From NCBI RefSeq assembly GCF_003633715.1, contig NZ_RBIE01000001.1, positions 186,001 to 250,000 of the forward strand: 64,000 bases of DNA, read 5' to 3'. A model generated the notes under the pieces. That model saw nothing but the letters and a program-made list of their open reading frames with translations. It ran no database searches and was not told where the DNA came from. Of the stretch, positions 51,144-59,986 are shown piece after piece. This DNA comes from Thermovibrio guaymasensis (GTDB taxonomy: Bacteria > Aquificota > Aquificia > Desulfurobacteriales > Desulfurobacteriaceae). The first letter of the stretch is position 1. Each line of letters starts with the position of its first letter. Position numbers and translations under genes: made by a program.

Positions 51144-53891
51144 ATGAATCTTAAAGAGAAAGTTAATAGCTTTTTCAGAAACTTTATATTGAGAATTTCA
51201 ATAAGGCAAAAACTTCTCCTCTTACTCGCTTTTATTTTTATTCCTTTAGGCATAATATTCTTTTCGTTGGCCTATAAAGAAAGCGTAACCTACATAAAGA
51301 AGAGCAGGGAAATTGAATGTTTGGAAACTTTAGAATCAGAACTCAAGCTGATTTCTTTACTTCAGAGGCATAGAGGGCTAACCTTTTTATATCTAATAGG
51401 AAAAAGAGAAGTTGCTGATCAGATTAAACAGGTAGAAAAAGACATTTTACGGCTCAATGATAACTTTATGAAGAACCATTCTTCTAAAATTCAGTCTTTA
51501 CTTATAGCTAACATTAAGTTAAATACCTCCCCCGAAGAGAACTTTTACAGGCATACTCATGTTATTGAGCTCTTATTGAAAGACCTTCAGGATAGAGCCC
51601 TATCTTGTGGTATTTTGGAGGACACTGATCCTAAAGTAAGGTACTTATCCGACTTAGCTCTTTTAGGACTTCCGCAAGTTTCCGAATTAATAGGAAGAAT
51701 TAGAGGTTTAGGTAGTGGCTTTTTAGTGAACGGCCTTAATGGCGAGGAAAAAGAAAAACTTGAGAAACTGTTTAAGGTGTTGGTTGGTCAACAGTATTTG
51801 TTGAGTTGGACAGCTTCCCAAAAGATGTTTTCTGAAGATGTAAATAGTGAAGTTTCTAAGCTGTTAAAGAAACTTAAAGAATATGAAGCTTTGGTTGAGA
51901 GTATTTTAATTTCCAATTTAAGAGTGAATCCTTTTGATTTTTTTCAAATTTCTTCGGAAGTTCAATCTTCCACTTATGAAGTTAGTTTTTCTTTGTTAAA
52001 GTCTATTAAATCTTGCTTAGAATTAAAGAAGGCTAGAAGTTTATCTGTTTTCTTTTTGGAAATTCTTATTTTTACAGGGTTTTCTTTATTGATTTCATTT
52101 CTAGCTTATAGCATATATGTATCTATAGTTTCTTCGGTAAAAGAGCTTTTAGAGATTGCTGATGCCATTTTACAAGGGAACTATGAAGTTAGGGTCAAAT
52201 TTATCCAAAATGACGAATTTGGCAGAGTAATGAAGGCAATGTTGAGGGCACTTAATAGGTTGAAGCACTCTTTAAACCTTTTACAAGATTACAAGACTGC
52301 AGTTGATGAAAGTAGTATTGTGATAAAGACGGATCCAAGTGGAATTATTAGTTACGCTAATAAAAAGTTTGTGGAAATGACAGGCTATGAAGCTCATGAG
52401 GTTATTGGGAAACACGTAACTTTTTTATTTGGTACTTATACCAAAGAGAGTACTTTAACGGAAATGTTTGAGTTTATGAGAAAAGGGAAATTGTGGAAAG
52501 GTAAATTAACGGGGCGGAGGAAGTCGGGGCAGAGGTGCATTGTTGATACAACGCTTGTTCCAGTTCGTAAAAGGGGAGGAGGGATATTAGAGTTTGTTAT
52601 TGTTTGTCATGATATTACTGAGCTTGAGGAAAGTAGAGAAAAACTTTATTACTTGCTTAATTACGATAGCTTAACTGGTTTACCAAACAGAAATAAGCTA
52701 ATTAATGATATTAAATTGATGAATTATCCGGCTTTGTGTGTAATAGATATTTCTGATTTCAACAGAGTTAATGAACTTTTTGGAGAAGATTGTGGGGATG
52801 AAATACTAAAGCAGATTTCTGAAAAATTAAAATTTGCCGTTAAAGAAGGTATACCTTATAGGATACAATCTGATGAATTTGCTATTTTGTTTGATTTATT
52901 TTCTGAAGAGGATAATGAGGAAAGACTCTTTGAAGTTATTAAGAGAGTTTTAAATCTTTTAGAAACTTCTTCTTATAGTTGTGATGATATGAGTATATAT
53001 CTAAACTTTTATGCGGGTATTGTGAAAACGAAGGAGGATAGAGAAAAGATTCTGTCCCATGCGGAGCTTGCCTTAAAAGAAGCAAAGAAAAGAAGACAAA
53101 AACTTTTAGAACTTCAGATAAGGAAGGAAGAGGAAGAAAAGAAGCATATAGAGAACGTATTTCTACTCAAGAAAATAAAATTTGCTTTAGCGAATAATAA
53201 GATTGTCCCTTATTATCAACCAATTTTGAATAATACGACTGGAAAAATTGAGAAGTTTGAAGCTTTAGCTAGGATGATAGATGAGGAAGGTAAGGTAATT
53301 CCTCCAGGTAAGTTTCTTCCTTTAGTAAAGAGAGCAGGAATTTACCCTGAAATAACGTTAAAAATACTTAAGAATGTCATGCAGGACTTTGAAAGCCTGC
53401 CTTTTGATGTGTCTGTAAATATATCGTTTGAAGATCTTATTAATGAGAAGAGTCTAAAAGTGATTTTTGATATGCTGAAAACATCATCCATGTCTGATAG
53501 GCTAATATTTGAAATTCTTGAGACGGAAGAGATTGAGAGTTATGAGTTGCTTTATCGGTTTGTTAAGGAGGTTAAGTCTTTTAACTGTAAGTTTGCTATT
53601 GATGATTTTGGAACAGGGTATTCAAATCTTGAAAATTTATTAAAGTTTAACGTTGATTATTTAAAAATTGACGGTTCTATCATTAGGCGTTTACCTAATG
53701 AAGAGAGCGCTAGGATTTTAGTTGAAGCTATTGTTGATTTTTCAAGGAGATTGGGTATTAAAACTGTAGCTGAGTTCGTTTCTGATGAAGAAATTTTTAG
53801 TGAGGTAAAGAGATTAGGTATTGATTATTCTCAAGGTTGGTACATAGGAAAGCCAGAACCTATAGATTTAATCAAAGATAAATTTCTTTAA
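51144..53891 (+). CDS. Membrane sensor with HAMP-PAS-degenerate GGDEF-EAL (c-di-GMP phosphodiesterase)
   Basis: 915-aa protein. TM1 is about 22-43. The periplasmic region has SLLQRHRGLTFLYLIG and IGRIRGLGSGFL, which resemble NIT nitrate/nitrite-sensing domains. TM2 is near 305-330, followed by HAMP (NDEFGRVMKAM), PAS (VIKTDPSGIISYANKKFVEMTGY), then GGDEF with the motif changed to RIQSDEF, so no cyclase activity is expected. EAL is intact: FEALARM, IDDFGTGYSNLE, YLKIDGS and YSQGWYIGKP. It is more A/T-rich than its neighbours and close to the nap locus. Confidence 0.88.
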   Translation: MNLKEKVNSFFRNFILRISIRQKLLLLLAFIFIPLGIIFFSLAYKESVTYIKKSREIECLETLESELKLISLLQRHRGLTFLYLIGKREVADQIKQVEKDILRLNDNFMKNHSSKIQSLLIANIKLNTSPEENFYRHTHVIELLLKDLQDRALSCGILEDTDPKVRYLSDLALLGLPQVSELIGRIRGLGSGFLVNGLNGEEKEKLEKLFKVLVGQQYLLSWTASQKMFSEDVNSEVSKLLKKLKEYEALVESILISNLRVNPFDFFQISSEVQSSTYEVSFSLLKSIKSCLELKKARSLSVFFLEILIFTGFSLLISFLAYSIYVSIVSSVKELLEIADAILQGNYEVRVKFIQNDEFGRVMKAMLRALNRLKHSLNLLQDYKTAVDESSIVIKTDPSGIISYANKKFVEMTGYEAHEVIGKHVTFLFGTYTKESTLTEMFEFMRKGKLWKGKLTGRRKSGQRCIVDTTLVPVRKRGGGILEFVIVCHDITELEESREKLYYLLNYDSLTGLPNRNKLINDIKLMNYPALCVIDISDFNRVNELFGEDCGDEILKQISEKLKFAVKEGIPYRIQSDEFAILFDLFSEEDNEERLFEVIKRVLNLLETSSYSCDDMSIYLNFYAGIVKTKEDREKILSHAELALKEAKKRRQKLLELQIRKEEEEKKHIENVFLLKKIKFALANNKIVPYYQPILNNTTGKIEKFEALARMIDEEGKVIPPGKFLPLVKRAGIYPEITLKILKNVMQDFESLPFDVSVNISFEDLINEKSLKVIFDMLKTSSMSDRLIFEILETEEIESYELLYRFVKEVKSFNCKFAIDDFGTGYSNLENLLKFNVDYLKIDGSIIRRLPNEESARILVEAIVDFSRRLGIKTVAEFVSDEEIFSEVKRLGIDYSQGWYIGKPEPIDLIKDKFL

Positions 53892-53924
53892 TAGAAATTT
53901 CTAGATTTTGTCTTTAGGGAAGAT

Positions 53925-55010
53925 ATGAAGTTTCTAACTGCTAAAAAAGTTGTAGCAAAAAGGTTATATGAATACGGACTAAGAAGACCTAAACTTCTAT
54001 TTAAACCGGGTAGAGGAGATTTCTTTAACCGACTTGCTTATGGTCTTGTTAGAGGTAAGTTCGGGGTAATTCCCAAGTCCCTGTTCAACGAAGATATTTT
54101 ACCGGGAAAGGTAATAGATAAAGTGGAAGGGGTAGAGCTCCTTGCCTTTAGAGGAGATGAGGAGGCAGATGCTGTAGTCGTTAAAAGAAAAGGAACTGTT
54201 GACTTCTCAGATATAACCTTTAACTACCCAGACTTTGCCGTTGATCTCTCCCTCTTTAAAGAGCTAACCGAAAGGGAAAGGAAGAGCTTAGCAGTTCAGA
54301 TTGAAATTACCTACGGAACCGTTAAGGATTACTTTACGCCTGAGAACTTCTACCTGACCTCTGCTCCTGATGAGGCCCTCTCCTTCTTAAAGGGGATTTT
54401 TAAGCCCTTTCCCTTTAGGCTCCTTGATAGTTTTGAGGAGTATGAAAGGGTTATAGTCCTTGACCCTAACGCTGAAGAGGAGTTTACACATACGGAAGTT
54501 ACCCCAAATACTCTGATTGTAGTTGGCGGAATTGTTGACAGCAGTGAAAGGTTAAAAGGGTCAACTTCAAAGATAATGCCCGATTTCCTCCACAGGAAAA
54601 TTACCTATAAGGGAATTGTTTCGGTTGTTCCAGATAGAATTAACGAGATTGTAAAGATAGTTTGCGACTACCTTACTTCGGATCTTTCACTCTACGAGGC
54701 TGTTAAGAGGAACCTAACTAGGGATTCAAAGCTACGGTTCTTAAGGAAGCTTCTGCAGGAGGAGAGCGTTAGGTTCCTTTTTAATGGCCGCCTCTTAAGG
54801 GGAATACCTGAAGAGACTTACTTAAAGTGGAAGGAGGAGCTCTCCCTAACCGACTTCTTCTTTAGGAAGGCTGCAAAACACGTAAGTGGGTTCTTCGTCT
54901 TTAGGAGCTCAATTTTTGATAGAGTTATTGGAGAGACGAAAAAGAGAGGAAAGAGAGTCTACATTCTTAAGGAGTTGAAGGATGAAGACGTTGTCGTACA
55001 GTATCCTTGA
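53925..55010 (+). CDS. Trm10-like SPOUT tRNA methyltransferase
   Basis: 361-aa protein. Residues 175-250 carry YERVIVLDPNAEEEF, LIVVGGIVDSSERLKGST (201-205 GGIVD) and VPDRINEIVKIV (235-246). This set closely recalls archaeal Trm10 proteins that methylate N1 of tRNA position 9. The N-terminal 150 residues (basic, RPKLLFKPGRGDFF) would bind tRNA. Reading the function from these motifs is my inference; a different RNA target is possible. It overlaps the cysteine synthase gene by 29 bases. Confidence 0.68.
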   Translation: MKFLTAKKVVAKRLYEYGLRRPKLLFKPGRGDFFNRLAYGLVRGKFGVIPKSLFNEDILPGKVIDKVEGVELLAFRGDEEADAVVVKRKGTVDFSDITFNYPDFAVDLSLFKELTERERKSLAVQIEITYGTVKDYFTPENFYLTSAPDEALSFLKGIFKPFPFRLLDSFEEYERVIVLDPNAEEEFTHTEVTPNTLIVVGGIVDSSERLKGSTSKIMPDFLHRKITYKGIVSVVPDRINEIVKIVCDYLTSDLSLYEAVKRNLTRDSKLRFLRKLLQEESVRFLFNGRLLRGIPEETYLKWKEELSLTDFFFRKAAKHVSGFFVFRSSIFDRVIGETKKRGKRVYILKELKDEDVVVQYP

Positions 55011-55893
55011 AACGATCGGTAATACGCCCCTTTTGAAGGTGGAGGTTGAAGGGGTTGAGGTCTTCCTAAAGCTTGAAAACTTTAATCCTGGTGGTTCAAT
55101 AAAGGACAGGGTTACCCGTGCAATTATTGAAGATGCTCTTAAAAAGGGAGAGTTAACTAGGGATAAGATCGTTGTTGAGGCTACAAGTGGGAATACGGGG
55201 ATAGGAATAGCGTTGGTTTGTTCGGCTAAGGGGTTAAAGTCACTCATTATAATGCCTGAGAATATGAGCCAGGAGAGGAAGAAGCTTTTAAAGGCCTTTG
55301 GGGCAGAGCTCCTTTTAACTCCTGCTTCCGAAGGGATTCCAGGAGCTGTTAGGAAACTTCAAGAACTCTTAAATGAGAATCCGAATAAGTACTACCCTAC
55401 CCGCCAGTTTGAAAATCCGGTTAACCCTCTGGTTCACTACAGGGAAACTGCAAGGGAGATACTTGAACAGATGGGAAAGGTCCCCAAACTGTTTGTCGCA
55501 GGAGTTGGAACGGGAGGGACTTTTTCAGGTATCTCAAAGAGGTTTAAGGAGGTAAACCCTGAGTGCGTCTGCGTTGCTGTTGAGCCAGAAGGGTGCAGCG
55601 TCCTCTCTGGAGGGGAAGTTGGAGTTCATAGAATACAGGGAATAGGCCCCGGCTTTATACCTAAAACTCTTGATACGTCGCTAATAGATAGGGTTGAGGT
55701 TGTTCCGTACGAAAGAGCCAAAGAGTACTCAAGGCTCCTTTCAAGAGAATTTGGCGTCTTAGCAGGGATATCGGCAGGTGCAAACCTCTACGTAGCTCTC
55801 AAAGTTTCTAAGGAGCTTGGCATAAAGGAAGGGGTGGTAACTGTTGTCCCTGATACTGGAGAGAGGTACTTAAGCACAGACCTTTTTGACTAG
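54982..55893 (+). CDS. cysK: Cysteine synthase (O-acetylserine sulfhydrylase)
   Basis: 303-aa PLP enzyme. ETIGNTPLLKV, the PLP lysine in NPGGSIKDRVTRA, TSGNTGIGIALVCSA, GVGTGGTFSGISKRF (phosphate loop) and GISAGANLYVAL. CysK versus CysM cannot be settled by eye. ATG 54982 lies within the preceding gene behind AAGGAG. It overlaps the next gene by 8 bases. Confidence 0.92.
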   Translation: MKTLSYSILETIGNTPLLKVEVEGVEVFLKLENFNPGGSIKDRVTRAIIEDALKKGELTRDKIVVEATSGNTGIGIALVCSAKGLKSLIIMPENMSQERKKLLKAFGAELLLTPASEGIPGAVRKLQELLNENPNKYYPTRQFENPVNPLVHYRETAREILEQMGKVPKLFVAGVGTGGTFSGISKRFKEVNPECVCVAVEPEGCSVLSGGEVGVHRIQGIGPGFIPKTLDTSLIDRVEVVPYERAKEYSRLLSREFGVLAGISAGANLYVALKVSKELGIKEGVVTVVPDTGERYLSTDLFD

Positions 55894-56884
55894 GTGGAAG
55901 GTGGAGATAAGGAGAGTAGAGGGAATAATCCCTGTAGAGGCTATAAGTAGGGATCTTCCTTTAAAGCTTGAAAACTTCTCCTACTACGATATGAAGAAAC
56001 TCCTCTCTCAGATCTCTAAGGGGGCTTGGAAGGGGGATAAGGGGCAGGAGTTCGAAAACCTCCTTATAAAGGCCCTCTTCCTTGAGTACACTCCCGATGG
56101 GAAAGCCTTAATAAAGGTAGGGGATAAAGTTCTCACGGCGAGGCTTGAGGTTGAGAGGGAATTTGAGCCGGGGCAGGAAATCCTTTTGAGGGTAAAGTCC
56201 ACCTTCCCTGAAGTTGAGCTATCCATTGTTGAGGGGAAAGCCTTTTCTACTTTAAGTAAGCTATTACCAAAGATATTTGAGTTAAACGGCTTTCTGCTGC
56301 ATAAAGTCTTCACTCAGAAGGTAAAGCAGGAGGTACTCTCCTTCGCTAGAGAAAACTACCCCGAAGTTTACGGTGAACTTTTAAGGTTCTTCAAGGGAGA
56401 GCTCCTACCCGGCAAGGAACTCCTCCTTTCTCTCCTTATGATTCTTGAGCCGAAGGTCTATAAGAGGGTAAAGGGGGAGTTTCCGAAGGAGGTTAACAGG
56501 GAAAAGATAAAGGAGCTGATAGAGTTTACTGTTGGCTCTCTCCTTCTGTTCTCGGCCTTGAACGTGCTTCTCCTTCCCCTTTGGGGGGAGGATTTCAAGG
56601 GAAGGGTAATCTTTGGCCAGTACGAAGGAATGGAAGTCGCTTTAGTTGAGGGGGAGACTTCTTTAGGGGAATTCTTGGCTCTGCTGAGGGCTATAGGTAA
56701 CTCTGTTTCAGTTGAACTTAGCGGAAGTGGAGAGCTCTTAGAGAGGATAAAAGAGGATGAGGTTGAAAGGCTCCTTAAGGATGAAGGTTTAACTCCCGTT
56801 TCGGTTAAAAAGGTTGCTAGGGAAAGGATAGAGGAAGTAAAGGGTAAGCTTTTAAAGGGTAACCTTGTTAAGTTCCTAGCCTAA
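55886..56884 (+). CDS. FliK-like hypothetical protein
   Basis: 332-aa protein. Residues 60-120 (EYTPDGKALIKVGDKVLTAR, EPGQEILLRVKSTFPEVELSIV) look like the small beta domain found in FliK-type hook-length proteins. The C-terminal part (RVIFGQYEGMEVALVEGETSLG, then ELLERIKEDEVERLLKDEGL) has the form of the FliK C-terminus. No flagellar gene is near, so this is a weak resemblance. Otherwise function unknown. Start lies inside the cysteine synthase gene. Confidence 0.6.
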   Translation: MTRWKVEIRRVEGIIPVEAISRDLPLKLENFSYYDMKKLLSQISKGAWKGDKGQEFENLLIKALFLEYTPDGKALIKVGDKVLTARLEVEREFEPGQEILLRVKSTFPEVELSIVEGKAFSTLSKLLPKIFELNGFLLHKVFTQKVKQEVLSFARENYPEVYGELLRFFKGELLPGKELLLSLLMILEPKVYKRVKGEFPKEVNREKIKELIEFTVGSLLLFSALNVLLLPLWGEDFKGRVIFGQYEGMEVALVEGETSLGEFLALLRAIGNSVSVELSGSGELLERIKEDEVERLLKDEGLTPVSVKKVARERIEEVKGKLLKGNLVKFLA

Positions 56885-57257
56885 CGAAGGGAGGAATGAA
56901 TTTTTCAATCTCTTTAACAAACCTTAGGTGGGGTTTTTCTTCAAGTAGTTCAACAGCGGTCCTTAGGTTTAGAGAGACTATAAAGTAGCCTTCCTTTGGA
57001 GTTATTTTCAGATAGGGTTTGTCTACCATTATTTCAAAGAGCTCTTCCTTTAGACTTCCTTCAACTTTGAAAGTTAAGACCCCGTGTTCAATTACAGATA
57101 GATGGCCCATTGAGACCACCTTTTTAATTAGCTCCTCGTTCTCCTCCTTGCTGTAACGGGTAAGGAGCTCTTTAAGGGGAAGCCCGGAATAACAAACCCG
57201 GGCGGCGGTGGAGATAACCTTAATTAAGTCGTCTGTTTGAGAGATGAGTTCAACCAT
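56868..57257 (-). CDS. ThyX-like protein lacking the signature motif
   Basis: 129-aa protein. The start (VELISQTDDLIKVISTAARVCYS) and GHLSVIEHGVLTFKVEG follow flavin-dependent thymidylate synthase, and VSLNLRTAVELL resembles its C-terminal part. The region that should carry R-H-R-x7-S-x-R, the FAD/dUMP site, is absent: after the EG pair comes SLKEELFEIMVDKP. It is little more than half the usual ThyX length. It is unlikely to make dTMP and may have a different role or be a remnant, though the frame is intact. Confidence 0.75.
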   Translation of the reverse strand: MVELISQTDDLIKVISTAARVCYSGLPLKELLTRYSKEENEELIKKVVSMGHLSVIEHGVLTFKVEGSLKEELFEIMVDKPYLKITPKEGYFIVSLNLRTAVELLEEKPHLRFVKEIEKFIPPFVRLGT

Positions 57258-57260
57258 CTC

Positions 57261-57467
57261 TTAGTACTTACCTTCGTACTTAGCCATGAACTTCTCTACC
57301 CTACCTCTTACTGTCTTCTGCTTTTGAGTTCCTGTGTAGAACGGATGGCACTTATCGCAGACTTCAATCTTGATCTCTGGGAACTTTGTTGAACGGGTAA
57401 CCCATGTATTTCCGCAAGCGCAGATTACTCTTGTTTCCCTGTATTCGGGGTGAATTCCTTTTTTCAT
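57261..57467 (-). CDS. rpmE: 50S ribosomal protein L31 (zinc type)
   Basis: 68-aa ribosomal protein. [22 protein letters not shown] and [14 protein letters not shown] hold the four-cysteine zinc site, and [13 protein letters not shown] is the family ending. It starts behind AGGAGG and is followed 3 bases later by the ThyX-like gene. Confidence 0.97.
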   Translation of the reverse strand: MKKGIHPEYRETRVICACGNTWVTRSTKFPEIKIEVCDKCHPFYTGTQKQKTVRGRVEKFMAKYEGKY

Positions 57468-57538
57468 GGTAAACCTCCTGATATAATTGGCTTTACCTTG
57501 CGTAAGGGAAGTTTATTTTAGCCGGTTGTAGGTGTCAA

Positions 57539-58180
57539 GTGGATTTTTCCAGTTTCTACTCACTAGTTAGTGAGTCTGTAAAGTTTATAGAGCTCCACCC
57601 AAAACTTGCCTGCTTCGTCATCTTCACTTGGTCTTTCTTTGAAACGGGTCTCCTTCTAGGCCTTATTCTACCTGCTGAGAAAGTCCTGGTCGTTTCCTCA
57701 GTTTTGGCTGCTAAAGGGGTTATCTCTCCGATTCACTTTGTAGTCTGTGGAACTGTCGGTACTTTTTTGGGCTATACGGCTTCCTACTTCCTCGGAGCCT
57801 ACTTAGGGGAGGAGGTTTTAAGGAAGGTTTTAAGGCGCTTTAGAGTTTCCCAGGAGGACTTTCTAAAGACCAAGGAGTTTGTTGAGAGGAAGGGGGAGCT
57901 CTCTTTACTTTTTGGAAGGTTTATTCCAGTTGTTAGGGCGCTTTTGCCTCTAATTATTGGTTCTTTTAAACCTTCTTTTGTTAAATTTACTATCTTTAAC
58001 GGCCTAGGTGCCTTAATTTGGATGGTCTTTTACCTATTCTTTGGAAACTTGATAGAGGAAGCTTTTTCAACTATCATTAGGCACAGGGAGTTAATTCTAC
58101 CTGCGATTCTCCTCTTTTTAGTACTCTACTTGGTTTGGAGAAAGTATGGAAAGGATAGGGAAAACCTTTACAGGCCTTAA
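57539..58180 (+). CDS. DedA-family membrane protein
   Basis: 213-aa protein of the DedA/SNARE-associated family, lipid or proton-coupled transport. LILPAEKVLVVSSVLAAKG, then GYTASYFLGAYLGEEVLRKV and the conserved LFGRFIPVVRALLPLIIG with its arginines, then GALIWMVFYLFFG. Four to five membrane helices. Start is GTG 57539 without a strong upstream site. It overlaps trpA by 35 bases. Confidence 0.88.
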   Translation: MDFSSFYSLVSESVKFIELHPKLACFVIFTWSFFETGLLLGLILPAEKVLVVSSVLAAKGVISPIHFVVCGTVGTFLGYTASYFLGAYLGEEVLRKVLRRFRVSQEDFLKTKEFVERKGELSLLFGRFIPVVRALLPLIIGSFKPSFVKFTIFNGLGALIWMVFYLFFGNLIEEAFSTIIRHRELILPAILLFLVLYLVWRKYGKDRENLYRP

Positions 58181-58934
58181 GGAAAAGGGAGAAAAACCTC
58201 TAATAGTCTACGCAACAGCCTGTGATCCCGACTGTAGGGAATCTGTCGATTACTTTAAGTTGATCCTTGAGTATGCCGATATGGTTGAAGTTGGAATGCC
58301 CTTTTCGGATCCTCTTGCAGACGGTCCCACAATTCAGAAGGCCCACGAGAGGGCTCTGCGTGCTGGTGCAAACACCTGTAGAGTTTTAGAGCTGGTGAGT
58401 GAGCTTAGGGAGTTTGCTCCCGAGAAGCCCATAATTTTAATGGGTTATTACAACCCTATCTTCGTTTACGGGGAGGATAAATTCATAAGGGATGCAAAGT
58501 CTGCAGGGGTTGATGGTTTTATAGTTCCGGACCTTCCGCCTGAAGAGGGGGAGGACTTTTCAAGGAAAGTTAAGAGTTTAAAGCTGTCTCCGGTTTTCCT
58601 TGCAGCTCCGACAAGTACCGATGAGAGGTTGAAGAAGATAGGGCAGCTATCTGGAGAGTTCATCTATTACGTTTCCGTTACGGGAATAACCGGAGAGAGG
58701 GAAGAGCTTGCCTACTCCCAGATTGAGGGAGATATAGAGAGGATTAAAAGGGTAACTGGGAAGAGGGCCGTTGTTGGCTTTGGGATATCTAAACCTGAGC
58801 ATATAAGGAAAATGTATAATAATCCAGATGGCTTTGTAGTCGGTAGTGCAGTGGTAAGGAGAATAGAAAAGAGGGATAAAGAGGGGCTTAAGGAGCTCCT
58901 GAAAACTCTCAAAGATGCTACTAAATCCCCTTAA
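58146..58934 (+). CDS. trpA: Tryptophan synthase alpha chain
   Basis: 262-aa TIM barrel that releases indole from indole-3-glycerol phosphate. VEVGMPFSDPLADGPTIQ contains the catalytic Glu and Asp; LMGYYNPIFVYG, FIVPDLPPEEGEDF, VSVTGITGERE and VGFGISKPEHI are all present. The usual GDP near the N-terminus is ACDPDC here, a Gly to Cys change. Start ATG 58146 lies inside dedA; trpB is not in the window. Confidence 0.93.
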   Translation: MERIGKTFTGLKEKGEKPLIVYATACDPDCRESVDYFKLILEYADMVEVGMPFSDPLADGPTIQKAHERALRAGANTCRVLELVSELREFAPEKPIILMGYYNPIFVYGEDKFIRDAKSAGVDGFIVPDLPPEEGEDFSRKVKSLKLSPVFLAAPTSTDERLKKIGQLSGEFIYYVSVTGITGEREELAYSQIEGDIERIKRVTGKRAVVGFGISKPEHIRKMYNNPDGFVVGSAVVRRIEKRDKEGLKELLKTLKDATKSP

Positions 58935-58949
58935 TTTCTGGAGGTATTC

Positions 58950-59201
58950 ATGTTTGGCTTAGGAACTCAGGAACTAATAATAATTCTGGTTATCGCACTC
59001 CTAATTTTCGGCCCTAAAAAACTTCCAGAGCTTGCTCGCTCTACAGGTAAGGCTATAAATGAGTTTAGAAAGGCTTCTTCGGGAATCCTTGACGAGGAAG
59101 AGGAGAAGAAGAAGGAAAAGAAGGAGAGTAAGAAGGAAGAGACAGCCCTTAAGAGCGAGAAGGAAGAGAGTGTAGAGAAAATTAAGGTTAAGGAACAGTA
59201 A
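58950..59201 (+). CDS. tatA: Sec-independent translocase TatA
   Basis: 83-aa protein. LGTQELIIILVIALLIFGPKKLPELARSTGKAINEF is the TatA helix, FGPKKLPE hinge and amphipathic helix, followed by a long Lys/Glu-rich tail. It forms the pore for folded Tat substrates such as NapA and NapG. It precedes tatC by 8 bases; no tatB is seen, as in minimal TatAC systems. Confidence 0.93.
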   Translation: MFGLGTQELIIILVIALLIFGPKKLPELARSTGKAINEFRKASSGILDEEEEKKKEKKESKKEETALKSEKEESVEKIKVKEQ

Positions 59202-59209
59202 AGGGAGAG

Positions 59210-59956
59210 ATGCCGAATAGGAACCCTGTAAATGAAGAGGAGCTCCCAATAACGGAACACGTAGAGGAACTTAGGGAGCGTTTAATAAAGTCTGCAGTAG
59301 CGGTTGTAGTCGGTTTTCTAATAGCTTGGCCCTTTAAAAAGGAGATACTGCTTTTCCTTGAGAGGCCCCTTCCCGATAACCTTCAGGGAAAGTTGATATT
59401 CCTATCTCCTCCAGAGGCCTTCTTTACTGCCCTAAAGGTTTCATTTTTTGCAGGGATTTTAATAGCACTTCCTTTTGTCCTGTACCAAGTTTGGAAGTTT
59501 ATAGAGCCTGGACTTTACGAACACGAGAAGAAGTTCATCTTGCCGTTTATGCTCTTTTCGGTTTTCTTCTTCTTCTTGGGGGCTTCATTTGCCTACTTCG
59601 TTATCCTTCCCTTTGGTTTAAGGTTCCTCCTTGGATTTATGGGAGATCTCTTAATCCCTCAAATTACAATAGGTAGTTATATCTCCTTTGTCATACAGCT
59701 CATACTTGCCTTTGGTTTTGTTTTCCTCTTACCCGTTGTTGTCTGGTTGCTTTCAAAACTCGGAGTCATAAATTACAGGATGCTTGAAAGAAATAGAAAA
59801 TTTGCCATTTTAGTAATATTTATAGTAGCGGCAATTTTAACTCCTCCAGATGCCTTTTCCCAAGTAATGATGGCTTTGCCACTAATAGTTCTTTATGAAC
59901 TTAGCATTTGGATTTCAAAGATTGCAGGAAAGAGGACAGAGGAGATAAACCAATAA
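59210..59956 (+). CDS. tatC: Sec-independent translocase TatC
   Basis: 248-aa membrane protein with six helices. EEELPITEHVEELRERLIKS is the conserved N-terminal signal-binding segment, followed by FLSPPEAFFTALKVSFFAG, PGLYEHEKKF and the FGLRFLLGFM region. It recognises twin-arginine signals. Confidence 0.95.
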   Translation: MPNRNPVNEEELPITEHVEELRERLIKSAVAVVVGFLIAWPFKKEILLFLERPLPDNLQGKLIFLSPPEAFFTALKVSFFAGILIALPFVLYQVWKFIEPGLYEHEKKFILPFMLFSVFFFFLGASFAYFVILPFGLRFLLGFMGDLLIPQITIGSYISFVIQLILAFGFVFLLPVVVWLLSKLGVINYRMLERNRKFAILVIFIVAAILTPPDAFSQVMMALPLIVLYELSIWISKIAGKRTEEINQ

Positions 59957-59986
59957 TACCCTTAACCAGTTCGGAGGGAAAAGTTA

